Source: Mixta sp. Marseille-Q2659 (GTDB taxonomy: Bacteria > Pseudomonadota > Gammaproteobacteria > Enterobacterales > Enterobacteriaceae). From it: a stretch of DNA of 64,000 nt. Within the stretch, counting starts at the first letter, position 1; every line of letters begins with the position of its first letter. Shown here piece after piece: positions 30,800 to 40,937 of this stretch. Below the pieces are notes generated by a model. It was not told the origin of the DNA, made no database searches, and saw only the letters and a list, made by a program, of their open reading frames with translations. The translations under genes were made by a program, and so were the position numbers. The DNA is taken from NCBI RefSeq assembly GCF_940807255.1, contig NZ_CALNWY010000001.1:344487-408486 (forward strand), read 5' to 3'.

Positions 30800-33347
30800 T
30801 CAGAATAGCTCGTGCGTTTCGCCGTTATCCATGATCGTAGTGCCAACATCGTGGACGGAATACTCGGTTGGCTGCGTGCCGTCGATAAAGTATTCCTGAC
30901 GGGTGTTGCCGCCGCCGTTAGCCAGTTTGCCGGTGCTGCGATCGATGGTGACGGTCACAATGCCGGGCGGCGGCGTTAGCGGCTGCTCAGGCACGCCGTC
31001 CAGCGCCGCCTTCATAAAGCTATCCCACGCTGGCTGAGCGCTTTTCGCCCCGCCTTCGTAGCCGGAGATCTGATCTTTAATCGCGCCGGAGGCGGTGGAA
31101 CGACCCAGGTCTCGACGGTGATCGTCAAATCCGATCCAGACGGTGGTCACGACGCCTGGACCATAGCCGGAGAACCAGGCATCTTTCGAGCTGTTGGTCG
31201 TACCGGTTTTACCCCCGATATCATTACGCTTCAGATCGCGGCCTGCGCGCCAGCCGGTGCCCATCCAGCCCGGTTCCCCAAAGATATTTGAGTTCAGCGC
31301 GCTCTTAATTAAGAAGGAGAGCGGCGTATTAATGACGTGCGGCGCATACTGCTGCGCAACGGCGGGCTGCGGTGCGCCAACCTGCTGCAGAGCAGGCTGT
31401 GGTACGCCAGGGTTACGATTTTCCTGGGAGACCGCGACGTTTTCGACACTCTCTTCGCCCAGCGCGACCGCTTTTTTGGTCTCGCCATAAATCACCGGCA
31501 GATTACATTCCGGGCAGGCGATGCGCGGCTGGTTTTCAAACAGCGTTTCGCCGTTTTCATTTTCGATCTTTTTAATGAAGTACGGATCGACCAGGAAGCC
31601 GCCGTTAGCCATGACCGCATAGCCGCGCGCCATTTGCAGCGGCGTAAAGGATGCCGCGCCGAGCGCCAGCGATTCGGTATGGACGATATTTTGCGCCGGG
31701 AAGCCGAAGCGCTGTAAATATTGTGCAGCGTAGTCAACGCCCATGGCACGCATCGCGCGCACCATGACCACGTTCTTCGATTGTCCAAGTCCCTGACGCA
31801 GACGAATCGGACCGTCGTAGGTTGCCGGTGAGTTTTTAGGACGCCAGTCGGAGCCGGCGCCCGCATCCCAGCGCGAAATCGGCACGTCATTAAGAATTGA
31901 TGCCAGCGTCAGGCCGCGGTCCATCGCGGCGGTGTAAAGGAACGGCTTGATATTCGAGCCGACCTGACGCAGCGCCTGGGTGACGCGGTTAAATTTGCTC
32001 TGGTTGAAATCAAAACCGCCAACCAACGCACGTACGGCACCGTCGCGCGGATCGAGAGAAATCAGCGAGGAGTTAACGTCAGGCACCTGTGCCAGCCACC
32101 AGCTATTTTCAACTTTGCGCACCCAAATCTGCTGACCTGGGTAGCACCTGCGCCACGCTGCGCGGCGTCGCGCCCTGGAGCGTATCGGATTTATAAGGAC
32201 GCGCCCAGCGTACTCCTTCCATCGTCAGCGAGACATTGCTGCCGTCACGCATCAGTGCCGTGGCTTCATTGCTGTTAACGGTGGTGACAACCGCTGGCCA
32301 CAGTGGACCATAAACCGGTAGCGCTTTTAACGTTTTCAGCATGCGCGTGCGATCCCACGCGGCTTCGCCCACTTTCCACAGCACGTTTGACGGGCCGCGA
32401 TAGCCGTGGCGCATATCGTAATCCAGCACGTTATTGCGTACCGCTTCCTGCGCTGCCAGCTGAAGCTTGCGCGTCACGGTGGTGTAAACCTTAAAGCCAT
32501 CGTTATAGGCATTTTCGCCGTAACGTTTCAGCATTTCCTGACGCACCATCTCCGTCAGGTAAGGCGCAGAGAAGGCGATTTGCGGGCCGTGATAGCTGGC
32601 TTCCAGCGGTTCGCTGCGCGCTTCAATATATTGCTGCTGCGTAATGTAGTTCTGATCCAGCATACGGGACAGCACGACATTACGACGCGACAGCGCACGA
32701 TCGTGCGAATAGAGCGGATTGAAAGTGGAAGGCGCTTTGGGCAGACCGGCAATCATCGCCATTTCGCTTAGCGTCAGCTGATCGATAGTTTTGCCGAAAT
32801 AGACCTGAGCGGCGGCACCTACGCCATAAGCGCGATAGCCGAGATAGATCTTATTCAGATAAAGCTCAAGGATTTCATCTTTACTGAGCAGTTGCTCAAT
32901 ACGAATGGCAAGGAAAGCTTCTTTGATTTTACGCATCAGCGTGCGTTCAGGGCTAAGGAAGAAGTTACGCGCCAGCTGCTGCGTAATAGTACTTGCGCCC
33001 TGTGAAGCATGACCTGAAACCAGCGCGACGCTGGCGGCACGGAAAATACCGATAGGATCGACGCCGTGGTGTTCATAGAAACGGCTGTCTTCGGTCGCGA
33101 TAAAGGCTTTAACCAGCTCAGGTGGCATCTGCGCCAGCGTCAGCGGAATACGACGCTTTTCGCCATACTGGGCGATAAGTTCGCCATCAGCGCTGTAAAC
33201 CTGCATTGGCGTTTGCAGACGAACATCCTTCAGGGTGTTCACATCTGGTAGCTGCGGCTCAATGTATTTGTACAACCCGTAAACCGAGCCGACGCCCAGC
33301 AAAATGCAACACACTGCAAGAATCAATAAATACTTTACGAACTTCAC
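30800..33347 (-). pseudogene. mrcA: MrcA (PBP1a), bifunctional peptidoglycan synthase, frameshifted between its two domains
   Basis: Two overlapping frames make up one PBP1a (E. coli 850 aa). The upstream frame (412 aa from ATG 33347) has the N-terminal membrane anchor and the GT51 glycosyltransferase: FIATEDSRFYEHHGVD, GASTITQQLARNFF, KIYLGYRAYG. The downstream frame (30800-32122) has the transpeptidase: SNIKPF with the active serine, and GGKTGTT. At about 32138-32142 the upstream frame leaves the family (VLPRSADLG instead of a GQQIWVRKVE ending) and stops at 32109. A 2-bp deletion, or a 1-bp insertion, explains it. As written, only the transglycosylase half would be made. A sequencing error is possible. 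hofM lies divergently upstream, as in E. coli. Confidence 0.9.
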
Positions 33348-33467
33348 CTGAGATTTCCCATTTAATGTCGTTTGGGCAGTTTATAAACAATCGCGCGGTA
33401 GTATAAAGGCAAGCCAGACGCTTTGATACGTCCTTTTATTTTATGACGATATGGAGATCGCGCGAAT

Positions 33468-34286
33468 ATGGCTTTTCAGAGATGGCAAGTAGGGCTGGAT
33501 ATTCAGAATGGTCAGCTCTGCGCTTTAAGCATTCAACGGCGCCGTAACGGTTGGCAGCTACGCCACTGGTGGCAACATGCGTTGCCGCACGATACGTTAT
33601 CCCATGGCGCGCTGCATGCCTCCCCGGCGCTGGTCGCTGTGCTGCGACGCTTGCGTCAGCAGCTCCCCCGAAATATCTCTTTGCGTATTGGTTTTCCGCC
33701 GCAGGCGGTATTACAGCGCGCCTTGCCGACGCCTTCTGTGCAGCTACGCGAACCGGAACTGGGTCGCTACGCTGCCGCTGCCGCCGAACGGCTTTTCCCG
33801 CTCGCCGCCAATGAACTGGCGCTGGACTATCGCACGGCGCTTCAGCCGCAGCTCTGGCTGACGGCGGCGCGGCAAAGCGTATTACAGCAATGGCTGACCA
33901 CGCTGAATCAGGCCGGGCTGCACCCTGACGTTGTCGAGTTAACCTGCGGCGCGCTGGCGACGACAGGGCAAATGATGCAGCTGCCTGACGGGGCCGCGCT
34001 GATCCATCAGCTTAGCGACCACTGGCTGTGGTATATGCCGGGCCGCCCAGAGAGCGTCACCGGCTGGGCGCCCGGTCTGCTGGCGACGGATAGCGCGCAG
34101 CTTAGCCAACTCTTGCCGGACGCGCACGATCTCTGGTTTAGCGCTGGCATATCAGCCGAGCTGCTAACGGGAATGCAACCGCTTCAGCCGCTCAGCCTGT
34201 TGCAGTTGATGCAGCCGCCGCTGCCAGCCAATGGCGGAATGTTTACACTGGCGCTGGGTCTGGCGCTACGACCGGAAGACGCGTGA
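33468..34286 (+). CDS. hofM: HofM, PilM-like protein for DNA utilisation
   Basis: 272 residues (E. coli HofM about 259), weakly conserved but in the same place and order. The start FQRWQVGLDIQNGQLCALSIQR resembles the PilM actin-like fold entry strand (GLDI). First of five overlapping genes hofMNOPQ, homologous to pilMNOPQ of type IV pilus and competence machines. In E. coli these genes let cells use DNA as a nutrient. It is divergent from mrcA. Confidence 0.85.
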   Translation: MAFQRWQVGLDIQNGQLCALSIQRRRNGWQLRHWWQHALPHDTLSHGALHASPALVAVLRRLRQQLPRNISLRIGFPPQAVLQRALPTPSVQLREPELGRYAAAAAERLFPLAANELALDYRTALQPQLWLTAARQSVLQQWLTTLNQAGLHPDVVELTCGALATTGQMMQLPDGAALIHQLSDHWLWYMPGRPESVTGWAPGLLATDSAQLSQLLPDAHDLWFSAGISAELLTGMQPLQPLSLLQLMQPPLPANGGMFTLALGLALRPEDA

Positions 34287-34834
34287 TGATCGCGGTTAAT
34301 TTGCTCGACTGGCGTCAGCAGGCGTGCAGGCGTCGGTTAATACGCTGGCTGTGGTTAAGCATCTCGCTGTTGTTGTCACTGCATCTTGCGCTCTTGTTCA
34401 GCTGGCAGACGCTGGCTGCAAACAGGCAGCAGTGGCAAACAAAATTAACGCTCTGGCAGCAGGCGACAGAGCAGGCGCGGGAATTAACGCAGCGCTATGA
34501 CGAAGTAAAAAGCCAGCAGCAGAGGCTGCATAAACAGGCGGAGCGGCGCCGGGACAAGCGGCAGCAGCTGGATCAGTGGCTGGTGTTTATGTCGCAGCTT
34601 GAAAGCCACTTACCTGACGACATCTGGCTCTCTTCGCTAACACAGCAGCAGCAAACGCTCAGCATCGACGGGATCAGCCAACGCGCTGAGGCGACCCGCC
34701 TCCTGCATTCCCGACTCAGTCAGCCGCGACTTTTTCAGGCCTGGCGGCCAGGTGCGGTAAAAAAGCAGGCGGACGGCTTTTATCACTTCACGCTGGCGGC
34801 AGAGAGAGCGGAGGGCGCAGGCAATGAAAAATGA
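34286..34834 (+). CDS. hofN: HofN, PilN-like inner-membrane protein
   Basis: 182 residues (E. coli HofN 179). It starts MIAVNLLDWRQQ, the typical PilN motif (I/V-N-L-L-x-W-R). A membrane helix at about 20-42 (WLWLSISLLLSLHLALLF) and a glutamine-rich coiled coil (REL to KRQQLDQWL) follow. PilN-type proteins link PilM to PilO in the alignment complex. The GTG three bases earlier is also open. I chose the ATG, which overlaps the hofM stop by one base (TGATG). Confidence 0.85.
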   Translation: MIAVNLLDWRQQACRRRLIRWLWLSISLLLSLHLALLFSWQTLAANRQQWQTKLTLWQQATEQARELTQRYDEVKSQQQRLHKQAERRRDKRQQLDQWLVFMSQLESHLPDDIWLSSLTQQQQTLSIDGISQRAEATRLLHSRLSQPRLFQAWRPGAVKKQADGFYHFTLAAERAEGAGNEK

Positions 34835-35330
34835 AATTCTGCTGCGCTGGCTGTTGATGTCGGAAAAATTACGCTGGCTGAGTATGACGGGCCTGCTGGC
34901 CGGGATTGTTTTGCTGGCAAGCTATTTCTGGATCCTTCCAGCCTGTCGCCAGCTGCACCAGATACAGCATCAGGTTATTCAGCAGCAGCAGCGTTATCAG
35001 AAAGTCCTGACGTCGCTGCGGCAACAACCCGCGCTGCAGGCGTTGCAGATGCGCAACCAGCAGTTACTGGAGGAGATGGTGCGCGAAGGACAGCCTTTTT
35101 CATTGTATGGCCTGTTGCAACAGAGCGGCGGTGAGCTGGAGCAATGGCAGCCCGATCGGCAGGATAAGCAGTTACAGCTGTGGCTGGCGTGGCCGCAGCT
35201 TAAAGCGCTGTTTGCTTATCTGGCTGCCTGCGAACCGGCGCCCGCGCTGACCTCGTTTATTGTGCAACGTAAGGCGGATCGCCTGCATGCCATCTTCCAT
35301 CTGGCGTTTGATAATGAAACCTCTCATTAG
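34824..35330 (+). CDS. hofO: HofO, PilO-like inner-membrane protein
   Basis: 168 residues (E. coli HofO 146). One membrane helix at about 18-38 (MTGLLAGIVLLASYFWILPA) is followed by a coiled coil (QIQHQVIQQQQRYQKVLTSL) and a small periplasmic domain ending YLAACEPAPALTSFIVQRK. It overlaps hofN by 11 bases, in keeping with coupled translation. Assigned mainly from position and topology. Confidence 0.82.
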   Translation: MKNEILLRWLLMSEKLRWLSMTGLLAGIVLLASYFWILPACRQLHQIQHQVIQQQQRYQKVLTSLRQQPALQALQMRNQQLLEEMVREGQPFSLYGLLQQSGGELEQWQPDRQDKQLQLWLAWPQLKALFAYLAACEPAPALTSFIVQRKADRLHAIFHLAFDNETSH

Positions 35331-35694
35331 CGCACTTTTATTTGGCTGGGCGCTGTCGGCCGCTGCCCGCGATCCTTTTGCCCAGCCGTTGCCGCCTTGC
35401 CACGAGTCGCTTGCGTCATTAGAGGGCTGGCAACTTCAGGGCATGATCGGCAGGGATGAGCGTTATCAGGGCTGGCTGCGTTCAGCGCAGGGAGATCGCG
35501 CCACGGTGGCGACCGATCGGCCTTCGCCTTTCGACGCCTGGCTGATCGAGGAATTTGCGCCATTTCGTCTGACATTTAGCACGCCGCAACGCTGTACGCC
35601 ACAGCGCATCACGCTTCAGATTAAAGGAAAAGAGTATGACAAGGATGGTAGCGGCGCTGTTACTACTGCTGAGCGCCGCAGCACAGGCCGATAA
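35314..35694 (+). CDS. hofP: HofP, PilP-like periplasmic protein
   Basis: 126 residues (E. coli HofP about 134). A short hydrophobic signal or lipoprotein-like leader (MKPLISALLFGWALSAAA) precedes RDPFAQPLPPC, the RDPF motif common to PilP proteins. It ends before the secretin gene, where PilP normally docks secretin to PilO. The longer frame from 35260 lacks a signal-like start. It overlaps hofO by 17 bases and hofQ by 59. Confidence 0.8.
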   Translation: MKPLISALLFGWALSAAARDPFAQPLPPCHESLASLEGWQLQGMIGRDERYQGWLRSAQGDRATVATDRPSPFDAWLIEEFAPFRLTFSTPQRCTPQRITLQIKGKEYDKDGSGAVTTAERRSTGR

Positions 35695-36862
35695 CCGGCC
35701 GCTTTCGCTGGCGTTTCAGGATGCGCCGGTTGAACAGGTTTTACAGGCGCTGGCGGATTATCAGCAGTTCAATCTGCTGGTTGCGCCGGGTGTGGAAGGA
35801 CAAATTACGTTGCGCCTGCAAGATGTACCCTGGCGACAGGCGCTGTCCCTGGTAGCGCGTATGGCCCGGTTAACCATAACCCAGGAAGATTCGGTGCTGC
35901 TGGTTTTTCCGCAGGGATGGCAGCAGGAGACGGAACAGGAGGATGCACAGCAGCAGGTTTTGGCGGATCTGGCGCTGCCTTTGCGTTACGCCGACGCTGC
36001 AACCGTTAGCGCCAGTTTGCAGGCTGAACGGGCGAAATTAATGACGCCGCGCGGCAGCATTACCGTTGATGCCCGCGCCAATACGCTGCTGTTACGTGAC
36101 ACGCCCGCGGCCTTGCACAGCACGGCGGCCTGGATTCGCGCGCTGGATGTGGCGCTGGAGCAGGTCGAGCTGACGGCCCATATCGTCAGCATTAGCGAAG
36201 AGCATCTGCATGAGCTTGGCGTAAGCTGGCAGCTTTCAGGCGAGGAGATGATTACACAGGCGCTGCGTAACCCGACGTTAAATATTGCACTGGGCGCCAG
36301 TTCGCCTTCGCTGGCGGCAGGGTTAACGGCAGCGCGCGTCGATGGCAGGCTGCTTGACCTGGAACTCAGCGCGCTGGAGCAGGAAAACCAAATCGATATT
36401 ATCGCCAGTCCGCATCTGATTGCTTCGCATCAGCAGGCGGCAAGCATTAAGCAGGGCACGGAAATCCCGTATGAAGTCTCCAGCAGCAGTGACGGCGCTA
36501 CCAGCATTGAATTTAAAGAGGCGGTTTTAGGCATGGAGGTGACGCCCACGGTATTGCCTGACGGCCATATTCGGCTGGCGTTGCATATCAGTCAGAACGT
36601 GCCGGGCCGCAATATCAACAACGGCGACAGAGAAATTCTGACTATTAATAAGCAGGAAATCGCTACGCAGGTTACGCTGAAGGATGGTCAAACGCTGGCG
36701 CTGGGCGGCATATTTCAACAGGAATCATCGCGTAATCGTGATAAAGTCCCCCTCCTGGGCGATATACCGCTGCTTGGGGCGCTTTTCCGCCATGATATTC
36801 AGAATGACAAACGTCGGGAGCTGGTGATTTTTATTACGCCGCGTCTGGTGCATGAGGAGTGA
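35636..36862 (+). CDS. hofQ: HofQ, secretin-type outer-membrane channel for DNA utilisation
   Basis: 408 residues (E. coli HofQ 412). The signal peptide is MTRMVAALLLLLSAAAQA. An N0-like domain (SLAFQDAPVEQVLQALADY) and an N1 domain (NTLLLRDTPAALHSTAAWIRALD) follow, then the secretin core. The core includes ALEQENQIDIIASPHLI, the GTEIPYEVSS segment and the C-terminal signature VPLLGDIPLLGALFRHD. It should form the outer-membrane ring through which DNA is taken up. It is the last gene of hofMNOPQ. All five genes appear intact. Confidence 0.93.
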   Translation: MTRMVAALLLLLSAAAQADNRPLSLAFQDAPVEQVLQALADYQQFNLLVAPGVEGQITLRLQDVPWRQALSLVARMARLTITQEDSVLLVFPQGWQQETEQEDAQQQVLADLALPLRYADAATVSASLQAERAKLMTPRGSITVDARANTLLLRDTPAALHSTAAWIRALDVALEQVELTAHIVSISEEHLHELGVSWQLSGEEMITQALRNPTLNIALGASSPSLAAGLTAARVDGRLLDLELSALEQENQIDIIASPHLIASHQQAASIKQGTEIPYEVSSSSDGATSIEFKEAVLGMEVTPTVLPDGHIRLALHISQNVPGRNINNGDREILTINKQEIATQVTLKDGQTLALGGIFQQESSRNRDKVPLLGDIPLLGALFRHDIQNDKRRELVIFITPRLVHEE

Positions 36863-37220
36863 CCCGCAGCGTTTTTTTCCCGGCCTGGTATCATATGCGT
36901 TTGACGCAGGGGCGGAATTAGCTTACAAGGTTTAGCGATTTTGACTTATGGCAACACAGACTTACCGTCTGTCGCCACGATACCGTGACAGGACGCTGCC
37001 TGAATGGCGGCGGTTTTGACTCTTAGCGAACTGTGTGACGCGCGATCGGCGCGTTCTGAGCCGGGCAATTTATTCGGTTGCCAAACGACCTTGAGTGTTG
37101 AGATAATTTTTCATCTGACTCTCGCACTATCGCTCATGAGGTTTCAGTTCATGTCCCGCCAGCGGCCAGGCCGCTGCAGACGGGGTATCATCAACGCATT
37201 GTCTTAGTAATACCGAAAAA
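36863..37220. other. hofQ-aroK intergenic region with the aroKB leader
   Basis: This 358-bp gap carries the upstream region of the aroKB-damX-dam-rpe-gph-trpS run. A weak 6-bp stem ACAGAC/GTCTGT (36956-36972) is visible. I saw no coding frame with family similarity and no confident promoter, though a long untranslated leader is expected by comparison with E. coli. Confidence 0.45.
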
Positions 37221-37742
37221 ATGGCAGAGAAACGCAATATCTTTCTGGTTGGGCCTATGGGTGCCGGCAAAAGCACTATTGGTCGTCAGTTAGCTCAGCA
37301 ACTCAATATGGAATTCTACGATTCCGATCAGGAAATTGAGCGACGTACCGGAGCGGATGTGGGCTGGGTTTTTGACGTTGAAGGCGAAGCAGGTTTTCGC
37401 GAACGTGAAGAAAAAATCATTAATGAACTCACAGAGAAACAGGGCATCGTGCTGGCTACCGGCGGCGGCTCTGTAAAATCCCGCGAAACCCGTAATCGTC
37501 TCTCCGCCCGTGGCGTTGTGGTCTATCTTGAAACCACTATTGAGAAGCAACTGGCGCGTACGCAGCGCGATAAAAAGCGTCCTTTATTACAGGTTGATGC
37601 GCCGCCGCGTGAAGTGCTGGAAGCGCTGGCGGATGAACGCAATCCTCTGTATGAAGAGATCGCTGATGTCACCATCCGCACCGATGATCAAAGTGCGAAA
37701 GTGGTAGCTAATCAGATCATTAATTTATTGGAAAAAAACTAA
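37221..37742 (+). CDS. aroK: AroK, shikimate kinase I
   Basis: 173 residues, the E. coli length and nearly identical. The P-loop GPMGAGKST lies at 11-19 and the shikimate-binding [19 protein letters not shown] follows. The LID region is near [11 protein letters not shown], and VLATGGGSV is the Walker-B-like segment. It phosphorylates shikimate in aromatic amino-acid synthesis. First gene of the aroKB-damX-dam cluster. The upstream purine stretch near the ATG is weak as a ribosome-binding site. Confidence 0.98.
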   Translation: MAEKRNIFLVGPMGAGKSTIGRQLAQQLNMEFYDSDQEIERRTGADVGWVFDVEGEAGFREREEKIINELTEKQGIVLATGGGSVKSRETRNRLSARGVVVYLETTIEKQLARTQRDKKRPLLQVDAPPREVLEALADERNPLYEEIADVTIRTDDQSAKVVANQIINLLEKN

Positions 37743-37782
37743 TCCATCGCCTGAGGGCATAGCGAAAAGGTTATACAGCGTC

Positions 37783-38871
37783 ATGGAGAGGATCACCGTT
37801 ACCCTTGGGGAGCGAAGCTACCCGATCACCATCGCCGCCGGTCTGTTTAATGATGCGGCAGCCTTTTGGCCGTTGAAAGCAGGCGACCAGGCTATGTTGG
37901 TTACCAATGATACGCTGGCTCCGCTCTGGCTGGCGCCGCTGCGACAGCGGCTGGAAGAGGCGGGCGTTAAGGTGGACCAGGTTATCCTTCCCGATGGCGA
38001 ACAATATAAAACCCTGGCGGTAATGGATCAGGTTTTCACCGCGCTGCTGCAAAAGCCCCACGGACGCGATACCACGCTGGTGGCGCTGGGCGGCGGCGTG
38101 ATTGGCGATCTGACCGGCTTCGCGGCCGCCAGCTACCAGCGCGGCGTGCGCTTTATTCAGGTGCCGACCACGCTTTTATCACAGGTAGATTCCTCCGTTG
38201 GCGGTAAAACCGCCGTCAATCATCCGCTGGGCAAAAACATGATAGGCGCCTTCTGGCAACCTGCCTCGGTGGTTATCGATCTCGACTGTCTGCGTAGCCT
38301 GCCGCCGCGCGAGCTGGCTTCCGGTCTCGCTGAAGTGATCAAGTACGGCATTATCCTCGACGGCGACTTCTTCAACTGGCTGGAGCAGAATCTGGATGCG
38401 CTGCTGGCGCTGCAGGACGAGGCGCTGGCTTACTGCATTCGTCGCTGCTGCGAGCTGAAAGCAGACGTAGTCGCCGCCGACGAGCGGGAAACCGGCCTGC
38501 GGGCGCTGCTTAATTTAGGCCATACCTACGGCCACGCGATTGAAGCGCACATGGGTTACGGTAACTGGCTGCACGGCGAAGCCGTTGCTGCCGGGATGGT
38601 GATGGCTACCCGTACCGCTGAACGGCTGGGGCAGTTCAGCGCCGCCGATACCGATCGTATTATCGCTTTGCTTACGCGTGCTGGCCTGCCGGTTACGGGG
38701 CCGCAGGAGATGACGGCGCAGGATTACCTGCCGCATATGATGCGTGACAAAAAAGTGCTGGCTGGCGAGCTGCGTCTGGTTCTGCCGCTGGCGCTAGGCA
38801 AAGCCGAGGTGCGTAGCGGCGTGGCTCATGATATTGTGCTTGCCGCGATTAATGATTGCCGCAAGGCCTGA
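37783..38871 (+). CDS. aroB: AroB, 3-dehydroquinate synthase
   Basis: 362 residues (E. coli 362). NAD-binding segments ([22 protein letters not shown]), the [20 protein letters not shown] active-site loop, and the metal ligands in the HTYGHAIE and [10 protein letters not shown] motifs are all present. It converts DAHP to 3-dehydroquinate, the second step of the shikimate pathway. The stop is followed by damX after 59 bp. GGAG lies just before the ATG. Confidence 0.98.
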   Translation: MERITVTLGERSYPITIAAGLFNDAAAFWPLKAGDQAMLVTNDTLAPLWLAPLRQRLEEAGVKVDQVILPDGEQYKTLAVMDQVFTALLQKPHGRDTTLVALGGGVIGDLTGFAAASYQRGVRFIQVPTTLLSQVDSSVGGKTAVNHPLGKNMIGAFWQPASVVIDLDCLRSLPPRELASGLAEVIKYGIILDGDFFNWLEQNLDALLALQDEALAYCIRRCCELKADVVAADERETGLRALLNLGHTYGHAIEAHMGYGNWLHGEAVAAGMVMATRTAERLGQFSAADTDRIIALLTRAGLPVTGPQEMTAQDYLPHMMRDKKVLAGELRLVLPLALGKAEVRSGVAHDIVLAAINDCRKA

Positions 38872-38930
38872 CAGTGTTTTGTGCCGCGAACGGGAAGTTG
38901 GCGGCGTTTGCCGTAAGACGGGAGGGTTGA

Positions 38931-39887
38931 ATGGATGAGTTTAAACCGGAAGACGAGTTAAAACCTGATACCAGCGATCGCCGTCCAACGCGGCCTCGCA
39001 AAACGTCTTCTGCGCCTAAAACGCCGGCATCTCGCCAGCGTATGATGATGGGTATTGGCGTGCTGGTGCTGTTGCTATTGGTGATCGGCATCGGTTCGGC
39101 ATTAAATGGCCCTGATTCTAAAAAGCCAGCGGATAACAACGCGGCGACTTCCGGCGGCAATGAAAAAAATATCGATCTCTCCGGTTCTTCCATGAGCGGC
39201 AGCGCGTCCGATACGCAGGCGCCGAGCGGCAACGGTACGGCTAATGAGGTGCCGCAGCCGGTTTCCGTTCCGCCCATTTCCTCTACGCCGACGCAGGCCG
39301 CGCCGATTGAAACGCCGGAAAACCAGCAGCGCGTCGAACTGCCGGGCGACCTGAATAGCGCGCTGACCAATCAGCAGGGACAGGTTGACTCCGCTGCGCA
39401 GGATGCTATGAATGGCAGCTCGCTGCCGACCGCGCCCGCGACGGTTAGCGGCAATAACGCCAACAGCAGTCATGTTGCGCCACCGGTACAGAACAGCAGT
39501 AAGCCTGCACCGACGCGTAAGCCGCCGGTCGCCAGCCATTCAACTACCAAACAAAATGCGCCGGTTGCGAAGCAGAGCAGCAAGCCTGCCCCTGCCGCCA
39601 GCAGCAGCCATGCTACACAAAATGTGCCGGGCGGCAGCTATACGCTGCAGCTGAGCAGCGCCTCACGTTCAGATACGCTGAACGCCTGGGCGAAAAAACA
39701 AAACCTTAGTAACTATCACGTCTATCAGACCACGCGCAACGGGCAGCCATGGTACGTGCTGGTGAGCGGCTCTTACGCCACGCCAGCTGATGCTAAACGC
39801 GCCGTAAGCACGCTGCCGGCGGAAGTTCAGGCGCAGAAGCCCTGGGTGAAACCGGTAAGCCAGGTGAAGAAAGAGGCGATACGCTAG
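38931..39887 (+). CDS. damX: DamX, SPOR-domain cell-division protein (short form)
   Basis: 318 residues, shorter than E. coli DamX (428). The identical start MDEFKPEDELKPD is followed by a reduced acidic and basic cytoplasmic region. A single membrane helix lies at about 39-60 (MMMGIGVLVLLLLVIGIGSAL). A low-complexity S/P/A/T periplasmic linker follows, and the last 80 residues form a SPOR domain (YTLQLSSASRSDTLNAWAKK, RNGQPWYVLVSG), which binds denuded septal peptidoglycan. The shortening is mainly in the cytoplasmic and linker parts, not the SPOR fold. It lies between aroB and dam. Confidence 0.93.
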   Translation: MDEFKPEDELKPDTSDRRPTRPRKTSSAPKTPASRQRMMMGIGVLVLLLLVIGIGSALNGPDSKKPADNNAATSGGNEKNIDLSGSSMSGSASDTQAPSGNGTANEVPQPVSVPPISSTPTQAAPIETPENQQRVELPGDLNSALTNQQGQVDSAAQDAMNGSSLPTAPATVSGNNANSSHVAPPVQNSSKPAPTRKPPVASHSTTKQNAPVAKQSSKPAPAASSSHATQNVPGGSYTLQLSSASRSDTLNAWAKKQNLSNYHVYQTTRNGQPWYVLVSGSYATPADAKRAVSTLPAEVQAQKPWVKPVSQVKKEAIR

Positions 39888-39951
39888 GTTTACCGCATTT
39901 TTGCGAGAACGCGCTCTGGCAGCGCATGATTTCAGCCGGTTAGACGGCGTT

Positions 39952-39978
39952 AAAAATGGCAACCGGGTTGCCATTTTT
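39952..39978 (+). terminator. Rho-independent terminator after damX
   Basis: A perfect inverted repeat AAAAATGGCAACC / GGTTGCCATTTTT around a single G gives an 11-bp stem with a CCGGG-type loop. It lies 65 bp past the damX stop. Partial readthrough to dam is expected in this cluster. Confidence 0.8.
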
Positions 39979-40058
39979 GTCGTAAGACGGATTCGTAAGC
40001 GCAGATATGCTGTCGCTATAGCCACAGCCAGATGAACAGAAGTAACCAAAACGACGGC

Positions 40059-40871
40059 ATGAAAAAACATCGCGCTTTCCTGAAATGGGCAGGCGGCAAA
40101 TATCCTCTTCTGGAAGATATTCGCCGTCATTTGCCGCAAGGCGACTGCTTAGTCGAGCCTTTCGTCGGCGCTGGCTCCGTGTTTCTTAACACTGATTATC
40201 CGAGCTACGTGCTGGCAGACATTAATAACGATCTGATTAGCCTTTATAACATCGTAAAAGGGCGCACCAGCGAGTTCGTCAGCGATGCGCGTCAGCTGTT
40301 TACGCCGCGCTGCAACGAAGCGGACGCGTATTACGCCTACCGTAGCGAATTTAATGCCAGCGATGATGCCTATCGCCGGGCGCTGCTGTTTCTTTATTTA
40401 AATCGTCACGGTTATAACGGTCTGTGCCGCTACAACCTGCGTGGCGAGTTTAACGTGCCTTTTGGCCGTTACCGTAAGCCTTATTTTCCAGAAGAAGAGC
40501 TGTTTGGATTTGCTGAGCGCGCGCAGAAAGCCACTTTTGTTTGTGAATCTTACGATGTGACGCTGAGCAAGGCGCAGGCGGGATCGGTGGTTTACTGCGA
40601 TCCGCCTTACGCGCCGCTTTCGGCGACGGCGAACTTTACCGCCTATCATACCAACAGCTTTAGTCTGCGCGAGCAGCAGCATCTGGCTGAGCTGGCTGTA
40701 AAGCTGGCGCAGGAAAACGCTATTCCGGTGCTGATTTCTAACCATGATACCGAGCTGACGCGGCTGTGGTATCAGGAGGCGGTGCTGCATGTGGTTAAAG
40801 CGCGCCGTTCAATCAGCAGAAGCATCAGCGGTCGCACGAAAGTCGACGAGCTACTGGCCCTTTTTAGCTAG
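40059..40871 (+). CDS. dam: Dam, DNA adenine-N6 methyltransferase (GATC)
   Basis: 270 residues from MKKHRAFLKWAGGKY (E. coli Dam 278). Motif I is FLKWAGGKYPLLEDI and VEPFVGAGSVF, and the catalytic motif IV is DPPY in VVYCDPPYAPLSATANFTAYH. The enzyme methylates adenine in GATC for mismatch repair, replication timing and gene control. An earlier ATG at 40032 adds nine residues. The one chosen aligns with E. coli, but neither has a strong ribosome-binding site. The C-terminus is slightly shorter than E. coli. Confidence 0.96.
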   Translation: MKKHRAFLKWAGGKYPLLEDIRRHLPQGDCLVEPFVGAGSVFLNTDYPSYVLADINNDLISLYNIVKGRTSEFVSDARQLFTPRCNEADAYYAYRSEFNASDDAYRRALLFLYLNRHGYNGLCRYNLRGEFNVPFGRYRKPYFPEEELFGFAERAQKATFVCESYDVTLSKAQAGSVVYCDPPYAPLSATANFTAYHTNSFSLREQQHLAELAVKLAQENAIPVLISNHDTELTRLWYQEAVLHVVKARRSISRSISGRTKVDELLALFS

Positions 40872-40937
40872 CCAGTTTCGTCCGCGACCAGCGCAATCTG
40901 TCAGTATTTTTACTGGCGCATACAGTGGGAGATACGG

